Source of the DNA: Granulicella sp.
GTDB taxonomy: Bacteria > Acidobacteriota > Terriglobia > Terriglobales > Acidobacteriaceae
Reading direction: 5' to 3'
Assembly (NCBI GenBank): GCA_003132145.1
Contig: PKWU01000038.1
Coordinates: 1 to 44,509, forward strand
Length of the DNA: 44,509 bases
Of this stretch, positions 20,764-30,884 are shown in pieces. Numbering within the stretch: the first letter of the stretch is position 1; every line of letters starts with the position of its first letter. The position numbers and the translations under genes are program-made. The notes under the pieces are model-generated. The model was given only the letters and a program-made list of their open reading frames with translations, had not been told where the DNA came from and did not search any database.

Positions 20764-22485
20764 CTAGAACGTAAACGACAACCCGCCCTGGATCGTCCGC
20801 GGAGTCTGCGCCAGAAACAGCGTCCGTCCATCCGCCGAAAGATACGGCTCGTAGCCTTCGGCCAGCAGGTTGCTCACGTCGATGGTGGCCTCCAGCCCCG
20901 GTGGCAGTCTGTCTCCCCAACGCACCGCCTGGCGCAGAGCAAAGCTGAGATACGCCTGCTCGCTGAACGCATCGTACGGCCCCACCGCCGTCGCCAGGCG
21001 CCGCGGCTGCCAGCGGTACGCCGCGCGCAGCTTGGTGCCAGTGCGCAGCACTCGTCCCTTCAAGGCCACCGTCGCCGCCTCGGCCGATGTCGCTTGCAGC
21101 CCCGCCGGCCCTGGCTCGCTCCCCGTCTCCAGTGCCTCGCCGCTCACAAACTCCAGCGCGGCCCACAGGCCCACGGTCAGCGGCTCGCTCAGCGTAAGGC
21201 TCACCCCATTGGCCGTCGTTCCCGCGCCCAGCATGCGGAAGCTCCCCGTCGCCGTGTCCACCACCACTCCGCTCGCACCATTGCTCCCAGCCAGCTCCGC
21301 CGCGCCCGTCGCTCCTGTTCCCGCAATAGATGTCCGCGCGATCGCATCGTGGTACACCGCCGCCTGTAGCAACCCGCCTCCGGCCCTCCGGCTCAGCGCA
21401 ATCTCCTGGTGCGTGCCGCTCTCCGTGCAGAGCCGCGCGCCGCATGCGACAGCTACCGGAAGCTCCGCCGCGATCGAGTCCAGTCCGTCGAAATCCTGCA
21501 CGTCGCGCGAGGTCGCCAGCCGGTAGCGCACCGCCCACACCTCGCCCGGATGCACCGTCACGTTCAGGAAAGGCTGTGCCGTCAACGCGGTTCCCGCGGT
21601 TCGGATCGCGTAGACCGTGCCTCCGGCCTCCACGTCCACGCTGTCGCCCAACTGCATCTTCTCGGCGCTCGCCATGCGCATCGTTTGCATGCCCATGGTC
21701 TCACCGCCTGCGCCGCCGGCGCTCATCATCTCCGGATGCGACGCGTAGCTCACCACCAGCCGCGACCCACCCCCCATCGTCCCCCGCCGTTCATATCCCG
21801 CATCGATCTCAGTCGCCGGCGCGCGCCCATCGGCCGCCGCCACGTCGGCCCGCATCATCATGTCCGAACCGTCGTTCCCAGCCTGGTCCAGCGCGACCAC
21901 TGCGTGCGCTCCGCCCCCGCCAAACCCGCCGTCGCCGCTCATCATGGCCGCGCGCGCCTCCATCGGCGCTCCGCGCCGGGCCTCTCTCGCGCCCGATGAA
22001 ACCAGCACCAAGCTCCCATCGCCCATCATGCGCAGGATCGGCCGGTTCGCCGCCGATCGCAGAGTCCATGTCCAGTCGTCGCCCGCCTCATCCGCCTTTC
22101 GCCGCTGGGCCGGAAGCCACGCCACCGGGTCGCTCAACATCCCCAGCGTCAGGTTCACCGTCGCCCGCATCCCCGCACTCAGCCGCAGATTGCCCCGCGT
22201 CGCGGGCACAAACAACGCTGCCGTCGCACGCAACCGATACTGCCCCGCTTCCAGGTTGGCGATCCGGTACCGCCCACTCATGTCCGTAAATGCCGTGCCC
22301 GCGCTGCCCGGACCGGCGGAGATCGCCTCCACCATCGCGCCCATCTGCGCCACGCCCTCGGTGTCGCGCACTACCCCGGAGACTGTCGCAGCCGAAGCCG
22401 CAGCCATCATCCCCGGCGTCAGCCACAACGTCAGCGCGCCAAGTGCAAGACCGTATCGTATCCAGCAACGTTGCACAGTCGGCAT
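20764..22485 (-). CDS. Carboxypeptidase-regulatory-domain outer membrane protein, methionine-rich
   Basis: 573 residues. The signal peptide is about 1-33 (ALGALTLWLTPGMMAAASAA). Residues 34-115 form a carboxypeptidase-regulatory-like beta-sandwich (VSGVVRDTEGVAQMGAMVEA, GRYRIANLEAGQYRLRA). From about 290 alternating beta strands continue to a C-terminal TIQGGLSFTF, the terminal phenylalanine typical of outer-membrane barrels. It resembles small relatives of the Oar/TonB-dependent transporters abundant in acidobacteria, but I see no plug domain or TonB box. Residues 153-277 hold 16 methionines, several in MM or MMM runs, which may bind copper or may be low-complexity sequence. It converges with the metal-efflux operon. 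Substrate unknown. Confidence 0.6.
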   Translation of the reverse strand: MPTVQRCWIRYGLALGALTLWLTPGMMAAASAATVSGVVRDTEGVAQMGAMVEAISAGPGSAGTAFTDMSGRYRIANLEAGQYRLRATAALFVPATRGNLRLSAGMRATVNLTLGMLSDPVAWLPAQRRKADEAGDDWTWTLRSAANRPILRMMGDGSLVLVSSGAREARRGAPMEARAAMMSGDGGFGGGGAHAVVALDQAGNDGSDMMMRADVAAADGRAPATEIDAGYERRGTMGGGSRLVVSYASHPEMMSAGGAGGETMGMQTMRMASAEKMQLGDSVDVEAGGTVYAIRTAGTALTAQPFLNVTVHPGEVWAVRYRLATSRDVQDFDGLDSIAAELPVAVACGARLCTESGTHQEIALSRRAGGGLLQAAVYHDAIARTSIAGTGATGAAELAGSNGASGVVVDTATGSFRMLGAGTTANGVSLTLSEPLTVGLWAALEFVSGEALETGSEPGPAGLQATSAEAATVALKGRVLRTGTKLRAAYRWQPRRLATAVGPYDAFSEQAYLSFALRQAVRWGDRLPPGLEATIDVSNLLAEGYEPYLSADGRTLFLAQTPRTIQGGLSFTF

Positions 22486-22681
22486 CCCCTGTGCGTCGTT
22501 GGCCTTCCCCTAAAAGCGGGCCGAAAAAACTGGCCCGTCGGGACGCTTTGCGCAGGCTCCCGATCATCGCAAACCATCCGCGTAATCGTCTCGCCGTATT
22601 AACCGCGCATCCGTCCTCAATCTCTTCCGCCCAGCGCTCTTCGATTCCAGCGCTTCGGCCCCGCTCCATGCAGTCCCGTTC

Positions 22682-24433
22682 TCAGTTCACGGAAAACTTC
22701 GCCGACTCCTCGGTCTCCTGCTTGGTCACTCCATCGTTCACCTTGATCTTCACCTGATACTGGCCCGGCTGCAAGCTGGCCAGCGGAAGGCTCTTCTCCA
22801 GCGTCAACTGGTCCGCGTTGGGGCTCAGCGCAGAGGCCAGTTCTTGCGTATTCAGTACCAGCTTGTTCGTCCCCAGGTCCATGATCTCGTAGTGGATCGT
22901 CGCATTGTTCTGCTTGCTCTTCTCGTCGATCCCGAGGTTATACACCTGCATCCAGAAGTTCAGGTTCTGCGCGCGGTTGAAGCTGACCGGCGACGCCACA
23001 GTCCCATTGACCGCCACGCGCGGCCGAATGTGCGTGTTCCCGATCACGAAGTTCCCGCCCCCGATCTCCTTCGACGGTACCCGTTCCATCTGGTCGGCCA
23101 GGATCAACGACGAGTGCCCCAGCGTGTCGTCGTCGAACTTCGGCACGTTGATGCTGCGCGTCCATCGCCCAACGTGGTCCGGGTTATTGACGTCCTTGAT
23201 CACGATATCGATCTTGTACAGCCCCGGCTTCAGCGGCAGCGCCTTCCAGTACAGCCTGTACCCCTTCTGAGTCGCCGCCAGCAACTCGCTCGGCGTGCTC
23301 ACCTCCACCGTGTCCCCGAACCAGCCCCCGGGTACGACCTTGTGCGTCATGTTGGAGACGCGCCCCTCGATGTCTACCTTCCCCACAGACACCCCGTCCT
23401 TGGTCTCGAATGTGACGTCCGAGACCTTCACCTGGACCGTGATCGGAACAATCACCGTGTCATTGGTCACCTTCACATAGTCCGTGCGCACATCGAACAG
23501 GAACGGAGGCCCGGTCAGGATCTTGCTGCTCGCCATGAACTGCTCCATGTCCTGGAACTTGATCGGAGGCGGTGCCATGATCTTGGCCGCCATATCCAGC
23601 CGGTCGAACTCCTTGCTCTGGCTCTGCTGCGCCATCCCAGTACCACCGCCAAGCTGCTCCAGCCCGCCGCCCGAGAACCGGTCTTGCTTCTTGGACTGTC
23701 CGTTCTCCTCCGCCATGGTCAACCCGGCGTTGGGAACGTGCAACAGAGCGTCCTTCTCCGAGCGGTCGATCGTGTAGTGGTAGTCCCCGCACATGCACGT
23801 GTCCACAAACTCCAGGTCGATGTTGTCCCCGATGCCCTCCAGATACCGGTAGTGCCACACCTCGAACGGGAACGTCGACGTGCTCCCGCCGCCCTCGTCC
23901 ATCGGCCGATCGTACGCGCCGGCGCTGGGGTGCTGGTCCTTGTCGTCGGGTGGCCCATACGCAATGTAGATGTGTCCGCGGTCCGTCAGCCAACCGGGCT
24001 TCCCCGCCGCGAAGTGCTCGTCCGCGTATGCAATCCGCGCGTAAATCTCGTCGCGGTATTCGTTCTCCGGCGAGTCGGGGCTGGGGTTGCGCCGCTGCCA
24101 GAAGTTCTCGATGAACTGGTCCCGCTCCTCGTCGTTCGTCAGTTGCTTGAACGCCTGCGCCTCGGTGTCGGTGATGATCCACCGCACATCCTGGTCCAGC
24201 CACGTCTTGTAGACGCCCTTCAGCTCCTCTTTCAGCGCCTTCTGCTGCGTAATCTTTTCCTTGTCCGTCAACCGCCGCTTCAGCGGGTTCGGCTTCTCCA
24301 CCACCGCAGGCACCTGCGTCACGCCGTCGGGGGCCGTCGCGGCCGGCGTCGCCTGCTGTGCCTGCGCGCTGCCCCAAACAACCCCCATGGAAATAAACAT
24401 CGCGCCCAGTACCAATCCACCCGTTACTCTCAT
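22682..24433 (-). CDS. GWxTD-domain exported protein
   Basis: 583 residues from ATG 24433. MRVTGGLVLGAMFISMGVVW followed by GSAQAQ is a signal peptide. The GWxTD domain is clear: LTNDEERDQFIENFWQRRNP, EYRDEIYARIAYADEHF, then GKPGWLTDRGHIYIAYGPPD, and FEVWHYRYL. Downstream come beta-rich segments of unknown role (PFLFDVRTDYVKV, LKPGLYKIDIVIKDVNNP). These proteins are frequent in Acidobacteriota and Bacteroidota; their function is not established. The frame is open 63 codons further upstream, but those lack a signal peptide and look non-coding. It lies 196 bp upstream of the outer-membrane gene on the same strand and may be cotranscribed. Confidence 0.85.
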   Translation of the reverse strand: MRVTGGLVLGAMFISMGVVWGSAQAQQATPAATAPDGVTQVPAVVEKPNPLKRRLTDKEKITQQKALKEELKGVYKTWLDQDVRWIITDTEAQAFKQLTNDEERDQFIENFWQRRNPSPDSPENEYRDEIYARIAYADEHFAAGKPGWLTDRGHIYIAYGPPDDKDQHPSAGAYDRPMDEGGGSTSTFPFEVWHYRYLEGIGDNIDLEFVDTCMCGDYHYTIDRSEKDALLHVPNAGLTMAEENGQSKKQDRFSGGGLEQLGGGTGMAQQSQSKEFDRLDMAAKIMAPPPIKFQDMEQFMASSKILTGPPFLFDVRTDYVKVTNDTVIVPITVQVKVSDVTFETKDGVSVGKVDIEGRVSNMTHKVVPGGWFGDTVEVSTPSELLAATQKGYRLYWKALPLKPGLYKIDIVIKDVNNPDHVGRWTRSINVPKFDDDTLGHSSLILADQMERVPSKEIGGGNFVIGNTHIRPRVAVNGTVASPVSFNRAQNLNFWMQVYNLGIDEKSKQNNATIHYEIMDLGTNKLVLNTQELASALSPNADQLTLEKSLPLASLQPGQYQVKIKVNDGVTKQETEESAKFSVN

Positions 24434-24887
24434 CGCCTGCAATACTCCTGCTTCGGGATCTTCACCTGCATGATTCCGTCTCACGCCGTGGCGTCTGGCC
24501 CCGTAGCCCCTTCGTACAGCGCAGGGACCGAAACCCATTCCCATTGTAGTGCGCCCCCCTCCAGGTATCAAGCCAACCACCCGCCTCTTCCCTGCTATCA
24601 TCAACTGAAAGAGCGCGATCAATCCGCCGTCGAATCTGGCTTTGTTCTTTCGTCGCTTCTAGGTACGCCAAGGCTGGTAGCCTAAGGCTGGTAGCCCGAG
24701 GCTTTAGCCTCGGGTCTCCCCTGGGGTTGGCCTTCGTTGAAGATTGCATCGCACTCTCGTTAGAACGCTTCAGTATCCCTGTATTTCGACGTTGCTTGTT
24801 TCATCCTGAACTCAACGGAACCATCGCACCCGCACCCGCGTATCTGTTCCCAGCGCACTCTCTCCGTCAGGAGCATAGAAAAATCGC
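24434..24887. other. Divergent intergenic region between the GWxTD gene and the MacA-like adaptor
   Basis: 454 bp that must hold promoters for both directions. It contains a 13-bp tandem repeat AAGGCTGGTAGCC (24670-24682 and 24684-24696) that runs into the palindrome CCCGAGGCT-TT-AGCCTCGGG (24695-24714), one of the CTTYAG-centred repeats. No promoter or regulator site could be assigned with confidence. Confidence 0.6.
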
Positions 24888-26303
24888 ATGAGCACCAAGA
24901 AGATCATCATTATCGTCGTCATCGTCCTTGCCATTGCCGGCATCACCGCCGGCACCATACTGTACAGCCAGACCGGCATTATCAAGGTCGCCACCGGCAA
25001 GATCGTCCGCCAGGACCTCGTCTCCACCGTCAGCGGAACCGGCCAGATCAAGCCCAAGACCTACGTCGTTGTCGGCGCCACCTCCTTCGGTCGCATCACC
25101 CACCTCTATGTCAAGGAGGGAGACCGCGTCCATAAGGGAGACATCCTGGCCCGCGTCGAGAGCGTCCAGCCCGAGTCCACCGTCGACGCCCAGCAGGCCA
25201 CCATCGCCAGCTCGCGCACCGACATCACCTCCTACATCGCCGCCGAAAACACCGCCCAGGCCAACATCGCAGAGGCACGCGCCGACCTCGAACAGAAAAA
25301 ATTCGACTTCGACCGTGCCCAGGCCCTCTACACCGCACAGCTCATCGCCAAGCAGGATTTCGACGCCAAAAAAGCAGCCTACGACGTCTCCGCCGCCACC
25401 CTCGACCAGCGAGTCGCCGCCCTCGCCCAGGCCAAGGCCCAGACCGACAGCCAGCGCGCCCACCTCGACCAGGCCGTCGCCAGCCAGCGCGCCAACTACG
25501 ACGCCCTCGACAAGACCATCAGCCGCGCCCCCTTCGATGGCCTGGTCACCGATGTCCCCGTCCGCGAGGGCGAAACCGTCGTCGTCGGCATTCAGAACTC
25601 CGGGGGCTCGACCCTGATGACCCTTGCCGACATGTCCGTCATCACCGCCGAAGTTAAAGTAGACGAGACCGACATCGTCAATCTTCGCCTCGGCCAGTCC
25701 GCCGACGTCACCGTCGACGCCCTCCCCGGCCGCACCTTCAAGGGCCACGTCACCGAAGTCGGCGACCAGGCGCTGCTGCGCACCACCGGAATCGCCACCT
25801 CGCAGTCCACCACCGGCACCGAGGAGGCAAAGGACTTCAAGGTCGTCGTCACCCTCGACCAGCTCCCCGGAGAAGACCTCGCCGAACTCCGCCCAGGCCT
25901 CTCCACCACCGCCAAGATCACCGTCGCCGACAAGCCCAACGCCCTCACCCTCCCCATCCAGGCCCTCGTCCAGCGCGATGCCGCGGTTGAGAAGGACCTC
26001 GCCAGCCACGCCGGCAAGCCCGCCTCCACCACCGCCTCCACCGACCCCTCCGGCGCGCCCGTCAAACCCAATCTCGCCCAGGGAGTCTACGTCCTCGCCA
26101 CCATCAAGGGGAAGCTCCGCGCCAACTTCGTCCCTGTCACTACCGGTGTCACCGGCGCCACAGACATCGAAGTCCTCTCCGGCCTCAAGCAGGGCGACGA
26201 GATCGTCACCGGCCGCTATCAGGTCCTGCGCGCCCTCAAGAGCGGTACCCTGGTCAAGCGAGACAACTCCACTCCCACCACCACCGACGACAGCAGCTCA
26301 TGA
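24888..26303 (+). CDS. MacA-like (HlyD family) periplasmic adaptor subunit
   Basis: 471 residues. The membrane anchor is at about 5-27 (IIIIVVIVLAIAGITAGTIL). It is followed by the barrel-sandwich half motif FGRITHLYVKEGDRVHKGDI, a coiled-coil hairpin (about 90-210, many A, Q and D), the second half ISRAPFDGLVTDVPVREGET, the beta-barrel MSVITAEVKVDETDIVNLRL and a membrane-proximal domain ending near LKQGDEIVTGRYQVLRALK. This is the architecture of MacA-type adaptors of ABC exporters. The following gene is an ABC ATPase. A repeat of family A lies in the gap. No outer-membrane partner gene is adjacent. Confidence 0.87.
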   Translation: MSTKKIIIIVVIVLAIAGITAGTILYSQTGIIKVATGKIVRQDLVSTVSGTGQIKPKTYVVVGATSFGRITHLYVKEGDRVHKGDILARVESVQPESTVDAQQATIASSRTDITSYIAAENTAQANIAEARADLEQKKFDFDRAQALYTAQLIAKQDFDAKKAAYDVSAATLDQRVAALAQAKAQTDSQRAHLDQAVASQRANYDALDKTISRAPFDGLVTDVPVREGETVVVGIQNSGGSTLMTLADMSVITAEVKVDETDIVNLRLGQSADVTVDALPGRTFKGHVTEVGDQALLRTTGIATSQSTTGTEEAKDFKVVVTLDQLPGEDLAELRPGLSTTAKITVADKPNALTLPIQALVQRDAAVEKDLASHAGKPASTTASTDPSGAPVKPNLAQGVYVLATIKGKLRANFVPVTTGVTGATDIEVLSGLKQGDEIVTGRYQVLRALKSGTLVKRDNSTPTTTDDSSS

Positions 26304-26316
26304 CACCGTTTAGAGT

Positions 26317-26350
26317 CGTCATTCTGGCGTAGCCAGAATCTCTGTATTTG
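26317..26350 (+). repeat. Repeat family A, copy 2 (between adaptor and ABC ATPase genes)
   Basis: CGTC, hairpin ATTCTGGC-GTA-GCCAGAAT, then CTCTGTATTTG. It lies 14 bp after the adaptor stop, within a probable operon. Confidence 0.9.
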
Positions 26351-26435
26351 TAGTTTGTTCTTTTACCTGAGGCACAACATAGCTCATAGTCGGAATTGGA
26401 ACTATCCTTGGAACCAGCACCACCCGGAGCGCCTG

Positions 26436-27215
<780 letters not shown>

Positions 27216-27239
27216 CCCGCTCTTCCGTCGCCACGCAAG

Positions 27240-27929
27240 CTACAGCCGTTTCAGATAAGCCTTCGCCGCGTCCAGCTCGGGAAACAGCCGCTCCTCAGCC
27301 TGAAACGCCTTGGAGTGAACGCATCGCCGTCCTGCCTTCACCTTCACCGGATGCTTCAGGTGCAGCATCTCGTGGTACAGCAGATACTCGATGGCGCATC
27401 GAGGCGTATCGGCCCGGTCGAAGACGCGGCTCACCATGATTGTGTTGTGCGCAGCATCGTAGTGCCCCAGCATCCGCCGCGCATGGTGCGCGCTCCAGGT
27501 CAGTTGCGGCCGTCCCAGCAGCCCGTGAAAGAAGCGCGCGTTCAGGCTCTCGAAGACCTCGTCCAGATCGTAGCAACGCCCCTCAGTCGTGAGGATCGTC
27601 TTCCGCCCGCGCGTCTGCCGTATCCGCTCGGCCTGACGCGCCACCGCCTCCGAAGTGATATATCGCCGATAGCGGTCCGCGTGGACGCGCATAATCGGCA
27701 ACTTCTTGTAGAGCTTGGCCAGCAGGATGTGCGCGATGGCGTGGTGTACCGGCTCCGGCGCCGCCTCCAGCAGGTCGGAGAGGTGTACATGCAACCGTCC
27801 CTCGCGCAGCCGGATCGTCGTATTCAGCGACGTAAATCGGCGAAAGCGGATGTCCAGCGCAGGCATCGGCGCGCGTGGCCTCAGCTCGCGATACTCCTGC
27901 TCAAAGATTTCGTTCAGTGCGGTAGACAC
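27240..27929 (-). CDS. SprT-like zinc metalloprotease-type protein
   Basis: About 229 residues if translation starts at GTG 27929 (VSTALNEIFEQEYRELRPRA). The frame is open to 28034 but would overlap the preceding gene by 89 bp. The C-terminal half has YDLDEVFESLNARFFHGLL, then YDAAHNTIMVSRVFD and the zinc motif LLYHEMLHLKHPV (HExxH), followed by RRCVHSKAFQAEERLF, a possible third ligand. This is the SprT-like pattern. A soluble cytoplasmic protein of unknown substrate. It is last in the arginine gene run, 16 bp after the acetyltransferase, with no known tie to arginine. Start and function are uncertain. Confidence 0.65.
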   Translation of the reverse strand: MSTALNEIFEQEYRELRPRAPMPALDIRFRRFTSLNTTIRLREGRLHVHLSDLLEAAPEPVHHAIAHILLAKLYKKLPIMRVHADRYRRYITSEAVARQAERIRQTRGRKTILTTEGRCYDLDEVFESLNARFFHGLLGRPQLTWSAHHARRMLGHYDAAHNTIMVSRVFDRADTPRCAIEYLLYHEMLHLKHPVKVKAGRRCVHSKAFQAEERLFPELDAAKAYLKRL

Positions 27930-27945
27930 GCTACGTTCGAGCTTA

Positions 27946-28650
27946 CTACGACGGGTCCTTCGCCCCAGCGGACGCGCCCGCCCCAGCGCCAACCGCCTCG
28001 GACGCAGTGGACGGCTCCTCCACAGGATGAGCAATGTGGCCCACCTGTAGCTTCACCAGCTCCGGCTGCGCGATCCGCGTCGGCCCCAGCACCGCGATCC
28101 GCGGCAGTGGGCCGCGCACCATCGCCACCTCGTCGCACGCATACAGCCGCGGACAGGCCTGGCAGTCCTTGTAGATCTTGTCCGGCAGCGTAGTCCGGTC
28201 GGCGATTCGGAAGCCGAAGTGGAAGAAGAAATCCGGAATCCGCGTGAACATGCACACCGACAGCACGCCCTGGTCCTCGGCCTCCTTCAGCAGCGCGAGC
28301 AGAATCCTCCCGCCCGCGCCCTGTCCCTTGGCCTCCGGTTTCACCACAATCGACCGCACCTCGGCCAGGTGCGGCCCATACAGATGCAGCGCGCCGCAGC
28401 CCAGAAAAATTCCGCTCTCCGACTCGGCCACCGCGAAGTCGCGCACGTTCTCGCAGATATCGGCATAGCTGCGGCGCAGCAGCGTGCCGTCGCCCGAGAG
28501 GGAGTTGACCAGCTCGAAGATGTTGACCGCGTCCTGCAACTTCGCCTGACGCACCATCGCGCCACCGACGCGGGCGCGTGTCGATGCGGTGGATTCACTG
28601 GCGGCCATCAAGGACGAACTGGACAAGTCGATGAAATCTCCTGCATTCAT
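27946..28650 (-). CDS. argA: GNAT-type N-acetylglutamate synthase
   Basis: Up to 234 residues; in-frame ATGs also at 28608 and at MVRQAKLQDA (residue 32), none with a strong ribosome binding site. The GNAT core is clear: VRQAKLQDAVNIFELVN, AEVRSIVVKPEAKGQGAGGR (acetyl-CoA loop) and LFTRIPDFFFHFGF-like sequence (VCMFTRIPDFFFHFGFRIAD). DKIYKDCQACPRLYACDEVA is typical of the stand-alone short N-acetylglutamate synthases that lack the kinase-like domain. It would acetylate glutamate with acetyl-CoA as the first step of arginine synthesis. It lies after argH in the same strand run. The C-terminal 40 residues (A, G, P and S rich) are unusual for the family. Confidence 0.82.
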   Translation of the reverse strand: MNAGDFIDLSSSSLMAASESTASTRARVGGAMVRQAKLQDAVNIFELVNSLSGDGTLLRRSYADICENVRDFAVAESESGIFLGCGALHLYGPHLAEVRSIVVKPEAKGQGAGGRILLALLKEAEDQGVLSVCMFTRIPDFFFHFGFRIADRTTLPDKIYKDCQACPRLYACDEVAMVRGPLPRIAVLGPTRIAQPELVKLQVGHIAHPVEEPSTASEAVGAGAGASAGAKDPS

Positions 28651-28710
28651 TTTCGCAGACTTACAGCAATTCGTCTGAACTTTACTGCCTGCCGCTGGTT
28701 GTTTTTCGCC

Positions 28711-28745
28711 GTCATCCTGAACGCAGTGAAGGACCCCTGTATTTT
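28711..28745 (+). repeat. Short dispersed repeat fragment between argH and the acetyltransferase gene
   Basis: GTCATCCTGAACGCAGTGAA and a downstream CCCCTGTATTTT resemble the start of repeat family B and the tail of family A. Probably a diverged member of the same repeat population. Confidence 0.4.
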
Positions 28746-28771
28746 GTCGAAAGGACCGCGAAGAGATGCAC

Positions 28772-30190
28772 TCACGAAGTCACCGCAGATTCAGCCAGCC
28801 GTCCGCGAGCCTCAGCCAGCGCAGTACGAACCCGCACACGCGCCGTCCCGCCAATCACATCGTGGCAATCCAGCGTAGCCTCCAGCGTAATCGCCGCATA
28901 GAAGTCCTCGCCAAACGCCTCACTCAGCCCCTGCAACTCGGCCAGCGAGAGCGCATCCAGCTCGCGCCCGCTCTCCAGCCCAAGCCGCACCGCATTGCCG
29001 ACGATCTCGTGCGCCTTGCGGAACGGAACGCCATTGTTCGACAGATAAGTCGCCGCCGCCATCGCATTCAGATAGCCGGTGGTCGCGGCGGTCTTCATGC
29101 GCACGAAGTTGAATTTCAACGACCGCGTAAACGCAGGCAAGATCGACAGAGTCCCGGCTGCCGTATCCGCTGCATCGAAGACCGGCTCTTGGCCCTCCTG
29201 TAGGTCCTTGTTGTACGCCAGCGGCAGACCCTTCATCAGCACAGCCAGCGTCGTCGCCGCGCCGACCAGCCGCGCAGATTTGCCGCGCAGCAGCTCGGTG
29301 AAGTCGGGATTCTTCTTCTGCGGCATCGCGCTCGACCCCGTCGAAAACGCCTCCGGCAGATCGAGAAATCCAAACTCCGCCGTGGAATAAATCGTCAGCT
29401 CCTCGGCAAACCGCGAGATGTGGACTCCCATCGTAGCCAGACACTGCGTAAACTCCAGCATAAAGTCGCGGTCGCTGGTCGCGTCCATGCTGTTCGGCGT
29501 AGGCCCGTCGAAGCCCAGCTCCCGCGCCGCGATTGCGCGATCCAGAGCAAGCGTCGCGCCCGCCACCGCGCCCGATCCCAGAGGACAAAAGTTCATCCGC
29601 CGACGCGAGTCCGCCAGCCGCGCGATGTCCCGCTCAATCATCGCAACATACGCCAGCAACCAGTGCGCCACCAACACCGGCTCCGCCCGCTGTAGATGCG
29701 TGTACGAAGGCATCACCGCATCGCCTGCCTGCTCCGCAAGCTCGACCAACGCCAGCGCCCACGCCCGCAATCCCTTCGCCGTCACGTCAATCGCATCGCG
29801 CACAAACAGCCGCATGTCAGTAGCAATCTGCTCATTGCGGCTGCGCCCGGTGTGCAGCTTCAGCGCCAGCGTCCCAATCGCCTTGGTCAACTGCATCTCG
29901 ACGAAGTGGTGGATGTCCTCGGCCTCTGGAGCAGACGCAACCGTCGCGTGCCAGTCCGTCCCACTCAACGCGAGAACCTCGTCCAGCCCGCCGACCATCG
30001 TAGCCAATTCGGCTTCGGTCAAGATTCCAGCCGCGGCAATCGCCTTGGCATGAGCCTTCGACGCAGCCACCTCCTGCGCCAGCAGCCGCACGTCAAACGG
30101 AAACGACCGCTGCCACTGCTCAAACGTCGCATTCAAAGGCTCGCGAAAGCGGCCAGCCCACATCTTTGCGGATTGTTGATTTCCGTTCAT
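28772..30190 (-). CDS. argH: Argininosuccinate lyase
   Basis: 472 residues, normal length. Cleaves argininosuccinate to arginine and fumarate, the last step of the pathway. KMWAGRFREPLNATFEQWQR opens the protein; HTGRSRNEQIATDMRLF and the fumarase/lyase signature GSSAMPQKKNPD with its flexible serine loop are intact, as are YTHLQRAEPVLVAHWLLAY and FGFDGPTPNSMDATSDRDF-like sequence. ATG 30190 gives the typical N-terminus. A UDG-like gene separates it from argG, so its expression may be weaker or driven from an extra promoter. Confidence 0.96.
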   Translation of the reverse strand: MNGNQQSAKMWAGRFREPLNATFEQWQRSFPFDVRLLAQEVAASKAHAKAIAAAGILTEAELATMVGGLDEVLALSGTDWHATVASAPEAEDIHHFVEMQLTKAIGTLALKLHTGRSRNEQIATDMRLFVRDAIDVTAKGLRAWALALVELAEQAGDAVMPSYTHLQRAEPVLVAHWLLAYVAMIERDIARLADSRRRMNFCPLGSGAVAGATLALDRAIAARELGFDGPTPNSMDATSDRDFMLEFTQCLATMGVHISRFAEELTIYSTAEFGFLDLPEAFSTGSSAMPQKKNPDFTELLRGKSARLVGAATTLAVLMKGLPLAYNKDLQEGQEPVFDAADTAAGTLSILPAFTRSLKFNFVRMKTAATTGYLNAMAAATYLSNNGVPFRKAHEIVGNAVRLGLESGRELDALSLAELQGLSEAFGEDFYAAITLEATLDCHDVIGGTARVRVRTALAEARGRLAESAVTS

Positions 30191-30218
30191 TTGTCTCGTT
30201 TCAGTGATACGAAAAAAC

Positions 30219-30884
30219 TTATCGAAGAAGTGCTAAGATCTTCGCCCCTTGCTCCCGCTTCCATAATTCCGTGGTCGGCTTTTGATCCTTATATCTGGCC
30301 GACGGGTGCATGATTTGAATGGAAGGCAGCGTACACAGAAACGGATATAAACGCTTCGCACGCCGCCATAGAATCGATGCTTCCCCTCCAAGAGTGACTA
30401 CGGCTATTGGATCGACTATCTGGACCTGTCTTGAGAGAAAATGCTGGCACTGTTCCTTATAGCCTGTGCATGATGGCATCTTTCCGCTTCTATTGTCAGG
30501 CTTCAGTCCCATGAGTGCATTAGTGAAAAAGCCTTCGGATGGATCTAGTGGACCCGCATGTTCGAGAAACCCGAGGAGGTTGGTCCAGAGATTCGCAAAG
30601 GATGAATGAGCTTCTCCCTTATCTCGAATTGCTTCCTTAAGGGATGCCAAATTCCCAAAGTTATGCGCAATAAACATTACGGGCTTTTCTGGAAAATACA
30701 TGGGTAAGGGGCCTTCAGGTATTCTTCCCCTCCAAAGCCCCGTTCCCCCAGGAAAGAACGCGGTGCCGGCGATCAGTTCGTCGAGTGTCTTTCCCGTTCG
30801 CTCCACCTTCTCGGGATAGGTCACGACCAAGCGTTCCATCTCGTCTAGTAATTGCTGAATCACATCGACGCTAAGTCTTGGCAT
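30219..30884 (-). CDS. Uracil-DNA-glycosylase-superfamily-like protein inserted in the arginine operon
   Basis: 221 residues. Sequence features resemble UDG-like proteins: PVMFIAHNFGN near the position of motif 1, a middle FFTNALMGLKP, VVTLGGEASILW, and HPSAR (SIQIMHPSARY) as motif 2. The N-terminus FFPGGTGLWRGRIPEGPLP is distinctive. It may act on DNA bases or have drifted to another role. The gene is visibly more A/T rich than argG and argH and is bordered by small palindromes at 30900-30911 and 30945-30959. It has no obvious place in arginine synthesis, so late insertion is likely. Family membership is by eye. Confidence 0.6.
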   Translation of the reverse strand: MPRLSVDVIQQLLDEMERLVVTYPEKVERTGKTLDELIAGTAFFPGGTGLWRGRIPEGPLPMYFPEKPVMFIAHNFGNLASLKEAIRDKGEAHSSFANLWTNLLGFLEHAGPLDPSEGFFTNALMGLKPDNRSGKMPSCTGYKEQCQHFLSRQVQIVDPIAVVTLGGEASILWRRAKRLYPFLCTLPSIQIMHPSARYKDQKPTTELWKREQGAKILALLR

